NCBI RefSeq assembly: GCF_030272615.1
Contig: NC_081410.1
Span: forward strand, 503,676,942-503,740,941
Source of the DNA: Cryptomeria japonica
Taxonomy: Eukaryota > Streptophyta > Pinopsida > Cupressales > Cupressaceae
DNA length: 64,000 nt
Direction of reading: 5' to 3'
The notes under the pieces were generated by a model. It did no database searches, was not told where the DNA came from, and saw only the letters and a program-made list of their open reading frames with translations. The translations under genes and the position numbers were made by a program. Below are positions 21,850 through 33,090 of this stretch, in pieces; position 1 is the first letter of the stretch; every line of letters begins with the position of its first letter.

Positions 21850-23382
21850 TGATAACTCAATGATCAATGGATAGTACTAACCCGGTACTGTGAGGGGGGG
21901 GTGAATCAGTACAGACAAAAATATAGTCCTAAACTAGTTTGACAGTAGACACTTCAAATGACTGGCAAATAGTGACACTGGTTTGAAACAGAGTGCAACC
22001 GATAAAGCTAAGAATGACTGAGACAAGCATTAACTGGTTACTCACTTAGCTTTTCACTTAACTCAAGACTACACTACCATTTCACCCTTATACATAAATA
22101 GGTAATCTATCATCAGATCATAATAACATCTAGTTCAACATGTTTTATTGATAGGCATAAAACACAGAACCATCATATGCTTGACAAACAATAGCAAAGC
22201 ATCACAAGATAAAAGCATCATACATGACACACATATTTTTCACATGGAAACCCAACTGGGAAAAACCACGGTGGGGATGAATACCCACAAGCTATTTTTG
22301 AACTCTTTAGAAGTCCACTCTGTTAGGAGCCTTGTCTAGTTAGAGACATTACAATAGGTTCTGCTAGAAACCGATCATGTTAGGGATCACCTGGTTAAGG
22401 GATGGCTAGAATACCTGGTTAAGGGTTAAACCCTGTTAAAGGTTACCTTATTAGAGGATTTCAAGAACTCAATAGCTAAAGGATTTCGAACTCAATAGCT
22501 TTGAGTTACCCTGTTAAAGGATTTATAGCAAGCAAGTTAAGGCTACCCTGTTAAGGGATTTTCCAACTATTGAGGTGGTTAGAGATCAACAGGTATTACA
22601 ATGATCTGGTAACAACACTCAATGCCAATGCAAATTTGCTCAAGCTCCTCTTCACCTTCTGCACTTACACTCTGTAGGTATCACTTCTCTCATTTTGGTC
22701 TGGCAATAATCATGTATCCCTTCTCTTGGATACACACACACAAATTTTGCCAACAACCTCAGAAAGAGACACAACATCGACCTTATAGGAAAACAAATAG
22801 GTCGATAGCATAAACCCTAAACCCTAAACTTGTTAGGTTAAGGAATTCAAATGGTTCAATCCTGACCATTGAGCACACTGCATTAAATGCAGCAGTTCTT
22901 GATCCAATCTCAAGACATTCTCCATCATCCATTTCCACCGATTTTATTGGGGCTGATAACCCATCACACATTATCACCATTTTACAGACTTCTTACATTC
23001 CTAAGGTAGATAGGAACAATCTCATTCATGCAAGATCCTTCACGTGCACAAGGCTTACATGGCAACATGATTTGTTCTTTCTTACCATGCTAACTCATCA
23101 TACAAAGTCACCGGTTGAGCCAAACAGACTTGAAGCACTTAAACTGGAAACCCTAAAGTTGAGACTACCAACTGGTAGTCATACAATACTTCCATGTGTC
23201 GGTTCTTATAACTATATGCCGGTTCATCATGAACAAACACACCACTTCACTTTGGCACAAATGTTGTTTCACAGTGTTCTACCGGTTCTCTCATATGCTG
23301 GTTCTCACTTCTTCTGCATATTGACATCAATGACAACATACAATGTCATTATGTCCTCATACTAGTTCACATAATGCCAACA
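21850..23382 (-). repeat. 5' LTR of copia-1
   Basis: 1533 bp, partner of 15908-17443, with the same ends and the same internal arrays. Followed on the plus strand by CTATC (23383-23387), the right target duplication. Confidence 0.93.
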
Positions 23383-23475
23383 CTATCTTCCACCAAACAT
23401 TTCAAAAAACTTGTCTTCCATCAACCATTTCATCACCACCTCATAGTCATTTTCACAACATCAAATTTTAAAACC

Positions 23476-24939
23476 ATGGATCAAATAAGATCAATGAAAA
23501 ATCAACAACCGGAAATTGAAGAGGACAAAAACAATAACAACTTTCATGAGGCCTTTGGAGGAATCAATAATGGTGAAGATCCCAGCACTCCAACTCCAAA
23601 AGATATAGAAAGAGCACAACATAATCCAAAATTCAACAAAATCTTTGATGAAATTCTTAGAAACAATGCCAATGCTCATTTCTTGAGACTCGCTCAAGAG
23701 GGTGCCAAACTTCCCTCCAATTTTGATACAACACAATTACGACAAAGATCCAAGCAACATAGCCATCATGATCATGTAGGAGGTAGAGACTACTTCCACT
23801 ATGACCCTAATCATCAAGGGAATCCTCCACCTCCACCTCCTTCATAAATAGACACATTAAGGCAACAAGTAGAAAATCTCGCCCAACAACTGAACAGTGG
23901 TGTGAAGACCAATCGATTCTCACTTAATGATATTTTCCCATATCCATTTCATAGGAACATGCTTATGCCACCTTTTCCATGAGGGTTCGAAACACCCAAA
24001 TTTGAAAAATATAGAGGCAAAGGAGATCCTAGGGATCAAGTGCAATAATTTCACTCCGCTTGCTTAGAGGTGGCCTATGAGGACACATATCTAATGCACC
24101 TCTTTCCTCAAAGTTTGGGAGGCACAACCACATAATGGTTTTCATGACTATCGGGTGGTATTAGAACATTTGAAGAACTGGTCCAAAAATTTATTGCTCA
24201 TTATGCACACAACATAGAACGTGATGTCACCATGGCAGATTTGTGCAACACAAAACAACAACAAGGGTAGTTGTTCACAACTTTCCTACAATGGTGGAGA
24301 CAACTATCTAGCAGACACTTCCTTCATCTACCTAAGCAAGAATTAGTGGAAATTTTCATTTCCAACTTAAATGATGAAATAGAATTTCATTTGGACATGA
24401 AAAGCATAGAATCCTTTGAAGAAATGATAACTCAACGGCTCAAATGTGAAAGAGCCCTCATTAAAAAGGGACTTCAAAATTTATAATGAAAACAAAGATG
24501 GTCCTCATCCACACTATAATAGCGACAAACCAAAATTTTGGAACAAAAACAAGAATGTTGTCAATGAAGGGATAGTGGATGCAAGAATAGTGAAAATTGC
24601 ACAACCTATGGTTAGGTTTGCATGACAAAAATCCCCCTCCTAACAACAAAACCATCAATAATCCACAAAACCAAGGTTGCAATACACAACAAGAGGATCC
24701 AAAATGCACATATACACCCTTAGGGGAACCTATCAAAATAATCTCACACCAATTAATATCCTCCAATCTTGTGAGATTACCAAAAACATCCAAGTATGAG
24801 CCTCAAGTCAAGCCTCCATGGTGGCGAGATCACGAACATTGTGAATTTCACCAAGGAAGAGGGCATAAAACAAGCAATTTCCATCAACTAAAAGATCTTG
24901 TTCAGGATCTTATTGGTAGAGGAGAAATCAAAATTTAGG
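23476..24939 (+). pseudogene. Broken gypsy A gag
   Basis: Resumes after copia-1. From ATG 23476: an N-terminal segment with DEILRNNANAHFLRLAQEGAKLP, a proline run ending in stop near 23847, then after several stops the capsid-like core (FEELVQKFIAHYAHN, MADLCNTKQQ, TFLQWWRQL, ELVEIFISNLNDEI) to about 24480, and a knuckle-like CEFHQGRGHKTSNF with QDLIGRGEI near 24840-24935, in which the last cysteine is lost. It is closely related in layout to element C gag (57070-59153). Gag builds the particle that packages the element RNA. Confidence 0.8.
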
Positions 24940-25953
24940 GACATGACCCAAAAACATCCAATGATGATCACTTAATGCTCAAGAATCCACTTCCATCACA
25001 TGATCAAAGGGGTCCTTCCACCTCAGGGAGAAACATAGATACCCCAACCAATTACACATAAGCCGCATACAATTATATTGTGAATCACCTTTATGATGTG
25101 GATGAACAAGTTGCAACTCTTACCATAAAAGATCAAAATCCTACATGCAATGTTGTTACGCATCGTAGCAAGATTACTATTCAAGGGGAACCACTAGGAG
25201 CAACACACCTCTCCAAACAATATAATCTTGTAGAGAAATTGGATAAGACGCTAGCCCTCATCTCCATATTAGAGCTTTTACACTTATCCCCCTCACATAA
25301 AACAATCTTGGACCAAGCTCTCCAAGAAGCACCTATCCCTGCCAAACTCAACATAAATTAGTTTCAAGCCATGGTCGGTAGTCTAAAGTCATCACCATGT
25401 CTCACTTTTACCGAAAGTGACAACACATCCTTCCAACAACCCCACAATGCCTCCCTCCATATTGAAGGGTTTGTAAACCAACATAGAATCAAGCGAGTCT
25501 TCATTGATAATGGAGCCAACTTAAACACGTGCACCTTGTAGTTAGTCATTGGGTTATGTAGTAGAATCAGTGGATGTCAGAAAGAAAATAACCATCAAAG
25601 AATATGATGATGTAGAACATTCTTCCAAAGGAGCTTTTATATTACCCATCAAGGTTGGGCTAGTGGTGAAGCATATAGTTTTCCAAGTTATAGACCTTCC
25701 TTTGCCATACAATCTCTTGTTAGGAAGACCTTGGATAGATACCATGCAAGCCGTCCCATCCACTTATCACCAATGTATCAAGTTTCCACATAATGGGGTA
25801 GAAATTACAATCCTCGGTGATGCTAATCCATTTGCATATTGTTATAATATTCATCATCAGACAGACATCATCGTACCTAGCAATAGGGAAGTTATCGCTT
25901 CTTCATCATATGTTAATCCAACCTCTCTTTACAACTTAACAACCCCTACATGA
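24940..25953 (+). pseudogene. Broken gypsy A protease region
   Basis: The active-site segment VFIDNGANLN near 25498-25530 carries D-N-G in place of D-(S/T)-G, followed by a stop and frame change. The flap and C-terminal part include DLPLPYNLLLGRPWID near 25700-25740 and HQCIKFPHNG. This is a retropepsin-type aspartic protease that would cut the polyprotein. Element C has the matching domain at 56400-56800. The frame ends near 25953, just before the copia-3 insertion. Confidence 0.75.
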
Positions 25954-26002
25954 AAATAGGAGAAATTAAAAATGAATCAGTATCTAACCGGTAATAAGAT
26001 TA

Positions 26003-26930
26003 GAATAGTTGAAAAATATGAAACTTGAAGATGATCTGAAGGCTGCACAGGAAATCATTCAGGGACTTCAAGGAAATCTCACTATTGCTAGGAACAAAAG
26101 AAGAGAACTTTTTGAGAAGATGCAAAGTGATGATGATAAAAAGGAAACTCTTAATAACCTTGTGAACAAACTGAGACAAGAAAACAGTACAATGAAGAAT
26201 GAGATGCAAGATATGACTATGAAGATTTGCAAAGACATTGAAGACGGAAAGAAGAATGAAGATGACTTGGCTAGAAGAATCAATGATGTTGGAAATGAAA
26301 ATCTAACTCAGTCATGAAAATGCGATGTTGAAGACATATATAATTCACTTGGAGCATGACAAAACAAAACTCATGAGACAGAAAGATTTCTTAGAAAATG
26401 AGTTGGCTACTACAAATCAACACAAGGAGAAATTCAAGAAAAGATCAGAGGAACTTGATGACATGTTGAAAAATCAGAAACCTAATGGAGATACAAATGG
26501 CCTTGGCTTTGAAGTTGGTGAAGGCTCTGGTACTGCAAACAATCATGATCACAGTAAACCAGTAAGAAAACCTAATGCCTACAAATTTAATGGAAAATGT
26601 TTTAACTGTAACAAGTATGGTCATACAACAAACCAGTGTAGATCTAGAAACTATCAGAACACCAATGCACCCATCGATCAATGTTCTAAATGCAATAAAG
26701 TTGGTCACAACTCAGAAAATTGTAGAATGAATGTTCGATGTTATGTTTGTGGAAGATTTGGACACCTATCTAATCAATGCAGAACACATACCGGCATAGG
26801 ATATGGAAAAGCTATTCAGAAAAACAATGTGACTTGTTATGCTTGTAACAAGATTGGACATATTGCAAAATTTTGTAGAAGGCATCACCAACAAATAACA
26901 AAGGACCCAGTTTGAAAGGTAAAGAAAAGG
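26003..26930 (+). pseudogene. Copia-type gag with coiled coil and four zinc knuckles
   Basis: A frame opens without its own start at about 26009, codes a Lys/Glu/Asn-rich coiled-coil-like stretch, has a stop at 26315 and continues in a nearby frame to 26915. The C-terminal half holds four CCHC knuckles: CFNCNKYGHTTNQC, CSKCNKVGHNSENC, CYVCGRFGHLSNQC and CYACNKIGHIAKFC. Knuckles of this kind bind RNA in gag proteins. Most copia gags have one, so four is notable. Strand is opposite to the RT segment next to it. Confidence 0.65.
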
Positions 26931-27361
26931 TTGAAGAAGTAAAGCAAGAATTTTCAAAACAATGGATCAGAAAATCAGATATGAATGTTAATGAAGTTAT
27001 TCCTTCACTGGTAGAACAGAGTATCACTCCACCGGCAGGAGATTCTTCATCTAACTGAAAAGAAACCTTTTGGGGGTATGGCAACAAATTGAAAAACATG
27101 CTAAGTTACCTTTTGTTGATGGTGAGAAGTTGAAATACTTCTTTACCGGCAGATGGGTTAAGTTTTACCTAACCGGAAGGAATTAAATGTGGTAGTTGGA
27201 AGAAATGACATTATAAAGAAAATATTTTTGGCTCTTTTTCATTCACCAAGCATTCAAACTTCCTTAGAGCGCGAAAATCCTGAGTGAAGGCATCCATAGC
27301 GAGAAGTGAAGCAAATCATTCAAGCACTCATACCTCAAGGAATATTAAGGTATTTATAACA

Positions 27362-27740
27362 ATGGCTTCCCCCTCTACACCTGAATTTATTGCAAACCGT
27401 ACTGTAATTGAAGTTGTTAAGCGCCCTAGACTCGTATTTAAGATTATTCCCAAAATTGTGAAGAAAGATGATACCCTAGGAGCATTCTCAAAAATACCTA
27501 AAGGAGTTGCTTATGCTAAGGATCCTAAAATCTACATACATTGTCATATAGAATAACTAGGAGATGATGAAATTAAGAACATGTACAGGACTGTTATATG
27601 TGATGAAAATGGAAATGTTAAACCGGAACATAAGATAGTCGAAACCTTAGGTTTTGTGGAGATTCTTAGTATTCCTGATTTTCCAAAGGATGTTTTAAGG
27701 ATTGTGTTAAGTAGATTTCATGGGGATGTTATACTGAATA
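27362..27740 (+). pseudogene. Truncated ORF of unknown function beginning MASPSTPEF
   Basis: ATG 27362 opens a frame (stop at 27554, then continuing) with KRPRLVFKIIPKIVKKDD and GDDEIKNMYRTVICDENG. It runs into antisense RT sequence at about 27740, so the real C-terminus is lost. Upstream bases contain ATTATAAAG (about 27209) and an A/T-rich leader, which could be a promoter. No domain is recognised. It might be the N-terminal part of the protein whose Lys-rich C-terminal part is at 3801-5820, since both are copia-associated, but no overlap exists to test that here. Confidence 0.4.
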
Positions 27741-27744
27741 AGTT

Positions 27745-30150
27745 GGTTTCCAGTCTAGCATACCAAGCTCTTGGAGCTTGCTTCAACCCATACAAAGATT
27801 TCCTTTACCTGCAAACCATATCTTTGTTATCTGTCAAAGAAAATCCATCAGGTTGCTCAATGTAAACTTCTTCTTCAAGATCTTCATTCAAAAATGCACA
27901 TTTAATATATCCATTTGATATACTTTTTAGTTCTTGTGTGCTGCAAAAGCCAAGAATAATCTGACTGCCTCAATTCTAGCTACTGGTGCAAAGGTTTCAT
28001 TGTAATCAATTCCTTCTTTCTGAGAATATCCCTTACACACTAGTCTTTCTTTATTTCTAATTACCTTACCATCTTCATTAAGTTTGTTTCTGAATACCCA
28101 TTTTGTTCCAATTACATTTTTGTATTTAGGTTGGGGAACTAATGTCCATGTGTTATTCTTTTCAATTTGTTCTAGTTCCTCTTCCATAGCTTTAATCCAA
28201 TGTTTATCTTCACATGCCTCATTAATTGTTGATGGTTCAATTTGAGAAATAAGACATACCTCTTCATTTGTCAGTCCTCCTCTTGTCATAACTCCTTGAT
28301 ACTTGTTCCCAATTATCTGATTTTTGGAGTGGTTCAATCTTACATACTGGGGTGTCTTCATTTGCTTTTGTTCCTCAGTTATAGTGGAATTTTCAGATGA
28401 TACCGATGTAACTGGATCTTCATTTTGTATCGGCGTGTTCAATGTAGGTTCATTTGTCAATATCTTTGTTGCCGGTTTAAAATCTATATACCTTGAAGTT
28501 CCTCTAAACTGTTCATCAATCTTCACATTTGTACTCTCAACAATTTTCTGCAATCTCTTGTTAAAACATCTATATGCTTTGCTCTTAGATGAATAACCAA
28601 GAAATATTCCTTCATCACTTCTAGGATCAAATTTGCCAATATACTCATCTCTCCTAATATAGCATTTACTTCCAAATATTCTGAAATATTTAAGAGTAGG
28701 ATTAATACCAAACCATAGTTCATGAGGGGTCTTACCGGTTTCACCTTTGATGTGAACTTTGTCGAATGTATAGACTGTTGTGGTTACTGCCTCTCTCCAA
28801 TATACATGTGGTAGATTTTCTTCTGATAACATACTTCTAGCTGCATCCAAGATAGTTCTATTTTTCCTTTCTACAACTCCATTCTGCTGTGGTGTCCGGG
28901 GTGCTGATAATTGTCTTCTGATTCCATTCACTTCACAGAATGTATTAAATTCCTTAGATGTGAATTCACCTCCTTGATCTAATCTCAGACATTTGATTTT
29001 CTTGCTGGTTTCATTTTCTACCATCACCTTGAATAGTTTGAACTTCCCAAGTGCTTTTGATTTTTCTCTAAGAAAAGTAACCCAACACATTCTAGAATAG
29101 TCATCAATGATTAGCATGAAATATCTATCACCTTGTAAGCTTTTAGTTCTAGTTGGACCACATAAATCAGTATGAATTAAGTCAAGAGCATTGTTGGATT
29201 TTCTGGAATACTTTTAAAAGATGCTCTATCTTGTTTTCCAAATTGACATTCCTTACATACCGGATTGTGAGGTTAGGTAAATCTCTAACTACCTTAGTAG
29301 TGCTGATTTTCACAATGCAATCAAAATTTACATGACAGAGTATTTTATGCCATAGCCAACTTTCATCAATATGTGCAATCAAGCATGTCTTGTCATTGTT
29401 ATTCAAATGAAAGATGTTACCTCTAGTTTGATTTTCAGTTGCAATTTCCAAACCAGTTCTATTCATAATTTTGCATTCCCCATTCTTGAATTGTAACTAA
29501 AATCCTTTTTCAAATAATTGACCAACAGTCAATAGATTATGCTTTAAACCTTCAACATAGTAAACATTGTCGGTATTATGTTTACCATCAATAGATATAG
29601 TACCTTTTCCTTTGATTAAACAAGCTTTATCATCTCTAAATCTTACTTGACCTCCATTATATTACTGAAAAGTCAAGAATTTACCTTTATCACTATTCAT
29701 ATGATGTGAACATCCTCAATCAATGATCCATTCATCCTTAACTTCAATTTTAGCTGTCAGGGCCTGCTCTACCGGTTGAACAGTAGGTGTCGATTGATTT
29801 TCTATTATAGAAACAAAGACCCATTTATTGTCTGTCGGATCCTCATCAAAATCATCAGTGACACCTTCATCAACAAGATAATAAGATTTGTCTTTATTCT
29901 TCTTAAATCTGTATCTTTGATATTCAAGGTTAGGCTTGTATGTTCTTCTAGCTTCTTCTCTTAGTCTAGCATGTCTATCAAGGCATCTTGAAGCCATATG
30001 ACCAATCTTAGTATAGTTAAAACATTTAAAGGGTGCTTTACCTTCATACTTACTTCCAACTGGACCTTTAGGCATTTTTCTTGCAAATAGTGCTTCAAGT
30101 TCTTCAAGTTCTTCATTTTCTCTCCTGCTTTCTTCAAGTTCTCTTGCATA
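27745..30150 (-). pseudogene. Broken copia-3 gag-pol fragment, minus strand
   Basis: On the minus strand from 30150: end of gag with a knuckle in which the second cysteine is tyrosine (CFNYTKIGHMASRC); protease start with EWIID then a stop; pre-integrase WLWHKILCHVNF; integrase with [15 protein letters not shown] and [13 protein letters not shown] (29117-28800); the connection; RT start with [14 protein letters not shown] and [13 protein letters not shown] (28110-27930); then LYGLKQAPRAWY near 27790. RT ends there, before the YVDD box. The integrase-RT part (27927-29117) is open for 396 codons. Confidence 0.85.
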
Positions 30151-30179
30151 AAAGGCAGATGATACTATTGCAGATAGTA

Positions 30180-30962
30180 TGTGTATACAAATGGGGTCTA
30201 CATATGCAGAAAGGCCAAGTGCCTAGAGCTCACTGCTCAAACACAAACAGGAGTCACACTGACTACAATTAGATGGTTAAATCCAATAATGATGTACTGC
30301 TCAAAATAGCGTCTTCATATGCTAGATTCAGTACCGGTTCAGTTCTGATATGCCTTCACAAAAAACTTGCTTCACCTTCAAATGATGTCTGTGTGTATAG
30401 CTCTGTTTATTCTCGCATATACCTTCTTACAATTCCTTTTCGCAATCACATATCGATCTTATAAATAAGATCTTACATATATACCATAACCTAAGACCAA
30501 TTTTAGTAGGTCAGCTCTAAAAGATATTACAATAAAAACAATTTACAAGTAAATCAATAACCAATGCAATATATGATTCATCATGTCGGCTTAATGCATT
30601 TACAACATTGATAAATCATCTCCAAAGCATGTCATGCTGATCTGGAATAGATAAGCTTGTTGGTGCTTATTCTAGACCTATTTGCTTGTAACAACAAATA
30701 TGCAAACACGAATATACCAATGAACAAATCTCCAAAGACAAAATGTTCAAATGATGTCTTCAACATAACCAAGTGTGTTCCATGTCATTCCAAGTGCCAG
30801 TGAACAATATATCCTGTCGGTGAACCAAATATTGGTGATTGTGCATAAAGTCACTTGCTTGCCAGTGAACATAACCAATTCTCCAAAGTGCCAGAGTTGA
30901 TAAGTGTTAATAGGTGTTGACATCAATGACAAAACCATATCAACATATCCAAAATACCAACA
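30180..30962 (-). repeat. Truncated copia LTR at right end of copia-3
   Basis: On the minus strand it starts TGTTGGTATTTTGG (30962) and runs about 780 bases. Bases 30190-30360 match the LTR of copia-4 at 3255-3400. The terminal part next to the gag is missing, and no primer-binding site is seen. Confidence 0.65.
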
Positions 30963-32256
30963 AAAACCACACGGTGACACTTTTTTATCCCAAAAGAGTA
31001 AAAACAAAGAGTGTATCCAAAGTTGAAACGCTCTCTGAGAGGCCTAAGGATGAAAGGTTTGACATCCTCCCCTTTAGTACAAATCATGAGAGATCAACCA
31101 TCCTAATAGAAGAAACAAAATAATTCAATGTGAGAACCCCTGAGATGCCTCACAACATACATTTGGCATCTCTATTAACTCCTAAAGAACAACTAAAATT
31201 TGTGGAATTCTTCCAGAAGCGCCAAATCAATTTTGCATTGTCTTATGCAGACATGCCTGACTTAGATCTAGATTTGGTCATGCATCACTTAACTATAGCA
31301 GAAGGAGCTAAACCTGTCAAACAAAATATCAGAAAGATGCACCCACAGATTGTTGTTCTTGTCAAGGATAAACTTAAAAACCTCTTGGATGCTAGTTTCA
31401 TTAAACCAATTGATTATGCAGAGTGGATCTCCAATATTGTACCTATTGGTAAATCTAATGGGGGCATCTGTATCTGTATAGATTTCAGAGATTTAAACAA
31501 AGCATTTCCTAAAGATTACTTACCCTTACTAAATATCGACATGATTATCGATCTAACAGAAGGTCATGTGAGGCTTTCTCTTATGGATGGCTTTTCAAGA
31601 TACAACCAAATTAAAATTGCTCCAGAGGATCAACACAAAATTGCTTCACATGTCCATGGGGAACATACTATTGGAATGTAATGTCATTTGGTCTAAAGAA
31701 TGCAGGAGCAACATATCAAAGATCCATGACTACCATCTTCCACGACATGATGCACACAATAATGGAAGATTATATGGATGATTTACTAGCTAAATCATTA
31801 ACAAGAGAGGGTCATCTTGCAGTATTGGATAAAATCTTCAACAGATTAGAACAATACCATGTTCGTCTCAATCCAAAGAAATGTGTCTTTGGAGTATCTT
31901 CCATGAAGCTCTTAGGATACATTGTCTCAAGCAAAGGAATTGAGGTAGATCTTGTGAAAGTCAAGGCAATCATGGACATGCCACCTCCAAAGAATATCAG
32001 TCAGTTGAAGACATTACAAGGGCAGCTACAATCCATTCGGCAGTTCATTGCACAATTGGTTGATAAATATCATCCCTTCACCCATTTGTTAGACAAAAAT
32101 ATCCGCTTTCAATGGGATGCAAAATGCTTACAAGTATTCCAAATGCTTAAAGACTACCTAATGAATAGACCATTGTTGATTCCACCAGATCCAAGCAGAC
32201 CTCTATTGTTATACATTTCAGCTACAACCATGACATTAGGAGTATTGCTTACATAG
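30963..32256 (+). pseudogene. Broken gypsy A reverse transcriptase
   Basis: Gypsy A coding sequence resumes (HTVTLFYPKRVK). RT proper runs from about 31160: FALSYADMPDLD, KPVKQNIRKMHP, IDFRDLNKAFPKD, LSLMDGFSRYNQIKI, then a shift at 31680 into SFGLKNAGATYQR and the catalytic box YMDDLLAKS near 31771-31797, thumb LNPKKCVFGV, and the connection up to a TAG at 32254 where glutamine is usual. The RT copies the element RNA. It is a typical Ty3/gypsy RT with M in the YxDD box. Confidence 0.9.
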
Positions 32257-33090
32257 CATAATGCGGAAGGAAAAGAATGTGTTGTCTACTACATCTCTCA
32301 AACACTGGTAGGCTATGAACTCAATTACACACCTTTTGAGCAATCTTGCCTAGCAGTTATCTTGGCAGCCACCAAATTAAGGCCCTACATGTTAATGCAC
32401 AAAGTAGAACTTATTGCCAAGATAGATCCACTCAAGTACCTACTCAGCAAGGCAACATTGATAGGTCACTTCGCCAAATGGGTTATGATCCTGAGTGAAA
32501 TTGATATTGAGTATGTGGACCACAAGACCACAAAGATATCAAGGGATAGGTTATTGTAGATCAATTGGTTGATGCACCACTCAAAGGCAACCATCCTCTT
32601 ATTTCCAACTTTTTGGATGAAGAAATTTTCATGATCATAGCTACACAACCCTAGAAGCTATATTTTGATGGCTCATACACCAAACATGGCTCAGGGGTAG
32701 GTATTATTTTTATCACACCTCAAGGTGATAGCATCCTAAAGTCATATAGGCTCACTTTGCCATGCACAAATAATATAGCAGAATATGAGGCCTTGATCAC
32801 AGGACTCAAATTGGCCATCCAATGGAATTTAAAAGAGCTACAAGTATATGGAGATTCGTAGCCGATCATCCGACAAGTCACTGATGAATACCAAATAAAG
32901 GATGATAAGCTCATGTCGTACAAAAGGATGGTGGATAGCTTCAAATAATCATTTACAACTATCACATTTGAGCAAGTCCTAAGAGATCAAAATCAAGCTA
33001 CTAATGAAATGGCTACAATTGCATCTCTCCTAGATCTTCCACAAAATTTGACATGCTATGAGTTCTCGGTAGAACAACTTTGGATCCCTG
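32257..33090 (+). pseudogene. Broken gypsy A tandem RNase H domains
   Basis: The RT-linked RNase H spans about 32257-32560 (YYISQTLVGYELNYTPFEQ, then DPLKYLLSKATL and IDIEYVDHKT). A second RNase H follows at about 32660-33090 with YFDGSYTKHGSGVG, NIAEYEALITGLKLA and VYGDS, which carries the D/E/D pattern of an RNase H fold. A stop replaces a residue after GDS at 32860. Having both domains is the hallmark of the Tat lineage; element C has the same pair. Confidence 0.82.

Larger units (their letters stand above)
15908..23382 (-). mobile_element. Ty1/copia element copia-1, complete, minus strand
   Basis: LTRs 15908-17443 and 21850-23382, each TG...CA, with a perfect 5-bp duplication CTATC outside. 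On the minus strand the order is 5' LTR, primer-binding site, gag, protease, integrase, RT, RNase H, PPT, 3' LTR, the copia order. Element length is 7475 bp. The LTRs differ at about 30 of 420 positions compared by eye (about 93% identity), mostly transitions, so it is older than copia-2. It sits between the leader and gag of gypsy A. Confidence 0.95.
25974..30962. mobile_element. Rearranged copia-type insertion copia-3
   Basis: Left edge has only about 30 bases of the copia LTR tip (TGAATCAGTATCTAACCGGT). Next comes a plus-strand gag-like segment (26003-27740), then a minus-strand RT-to-gag segment (27745-30150), then a 5'-truncated minus-strand LTR ending CCAACA at 30962. Gypsy A coding sequence flanks it and stays in one frame across the gap (EIKN before, HTVTL after). 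Flanking bases AAAAA and AAAAC could be a degraded target duplication. The 3' half of the minus element (RT second half, RNase H, PPT) is absent. Confidence 0.65.

Noticed and set aside
28324-28596. Plus-strand frame of 90 codons with hydrophobic stretches
   Set aside because: Lies antisense to copia-3 integrase and RT, which explains the sequence.
25960-30967. AAAAA/AAAAC as a firm target duplication of copia-3
   Set aside because: Only four of five bases match, in low-complexity A runs, and the left LTR tip is itself truncated.
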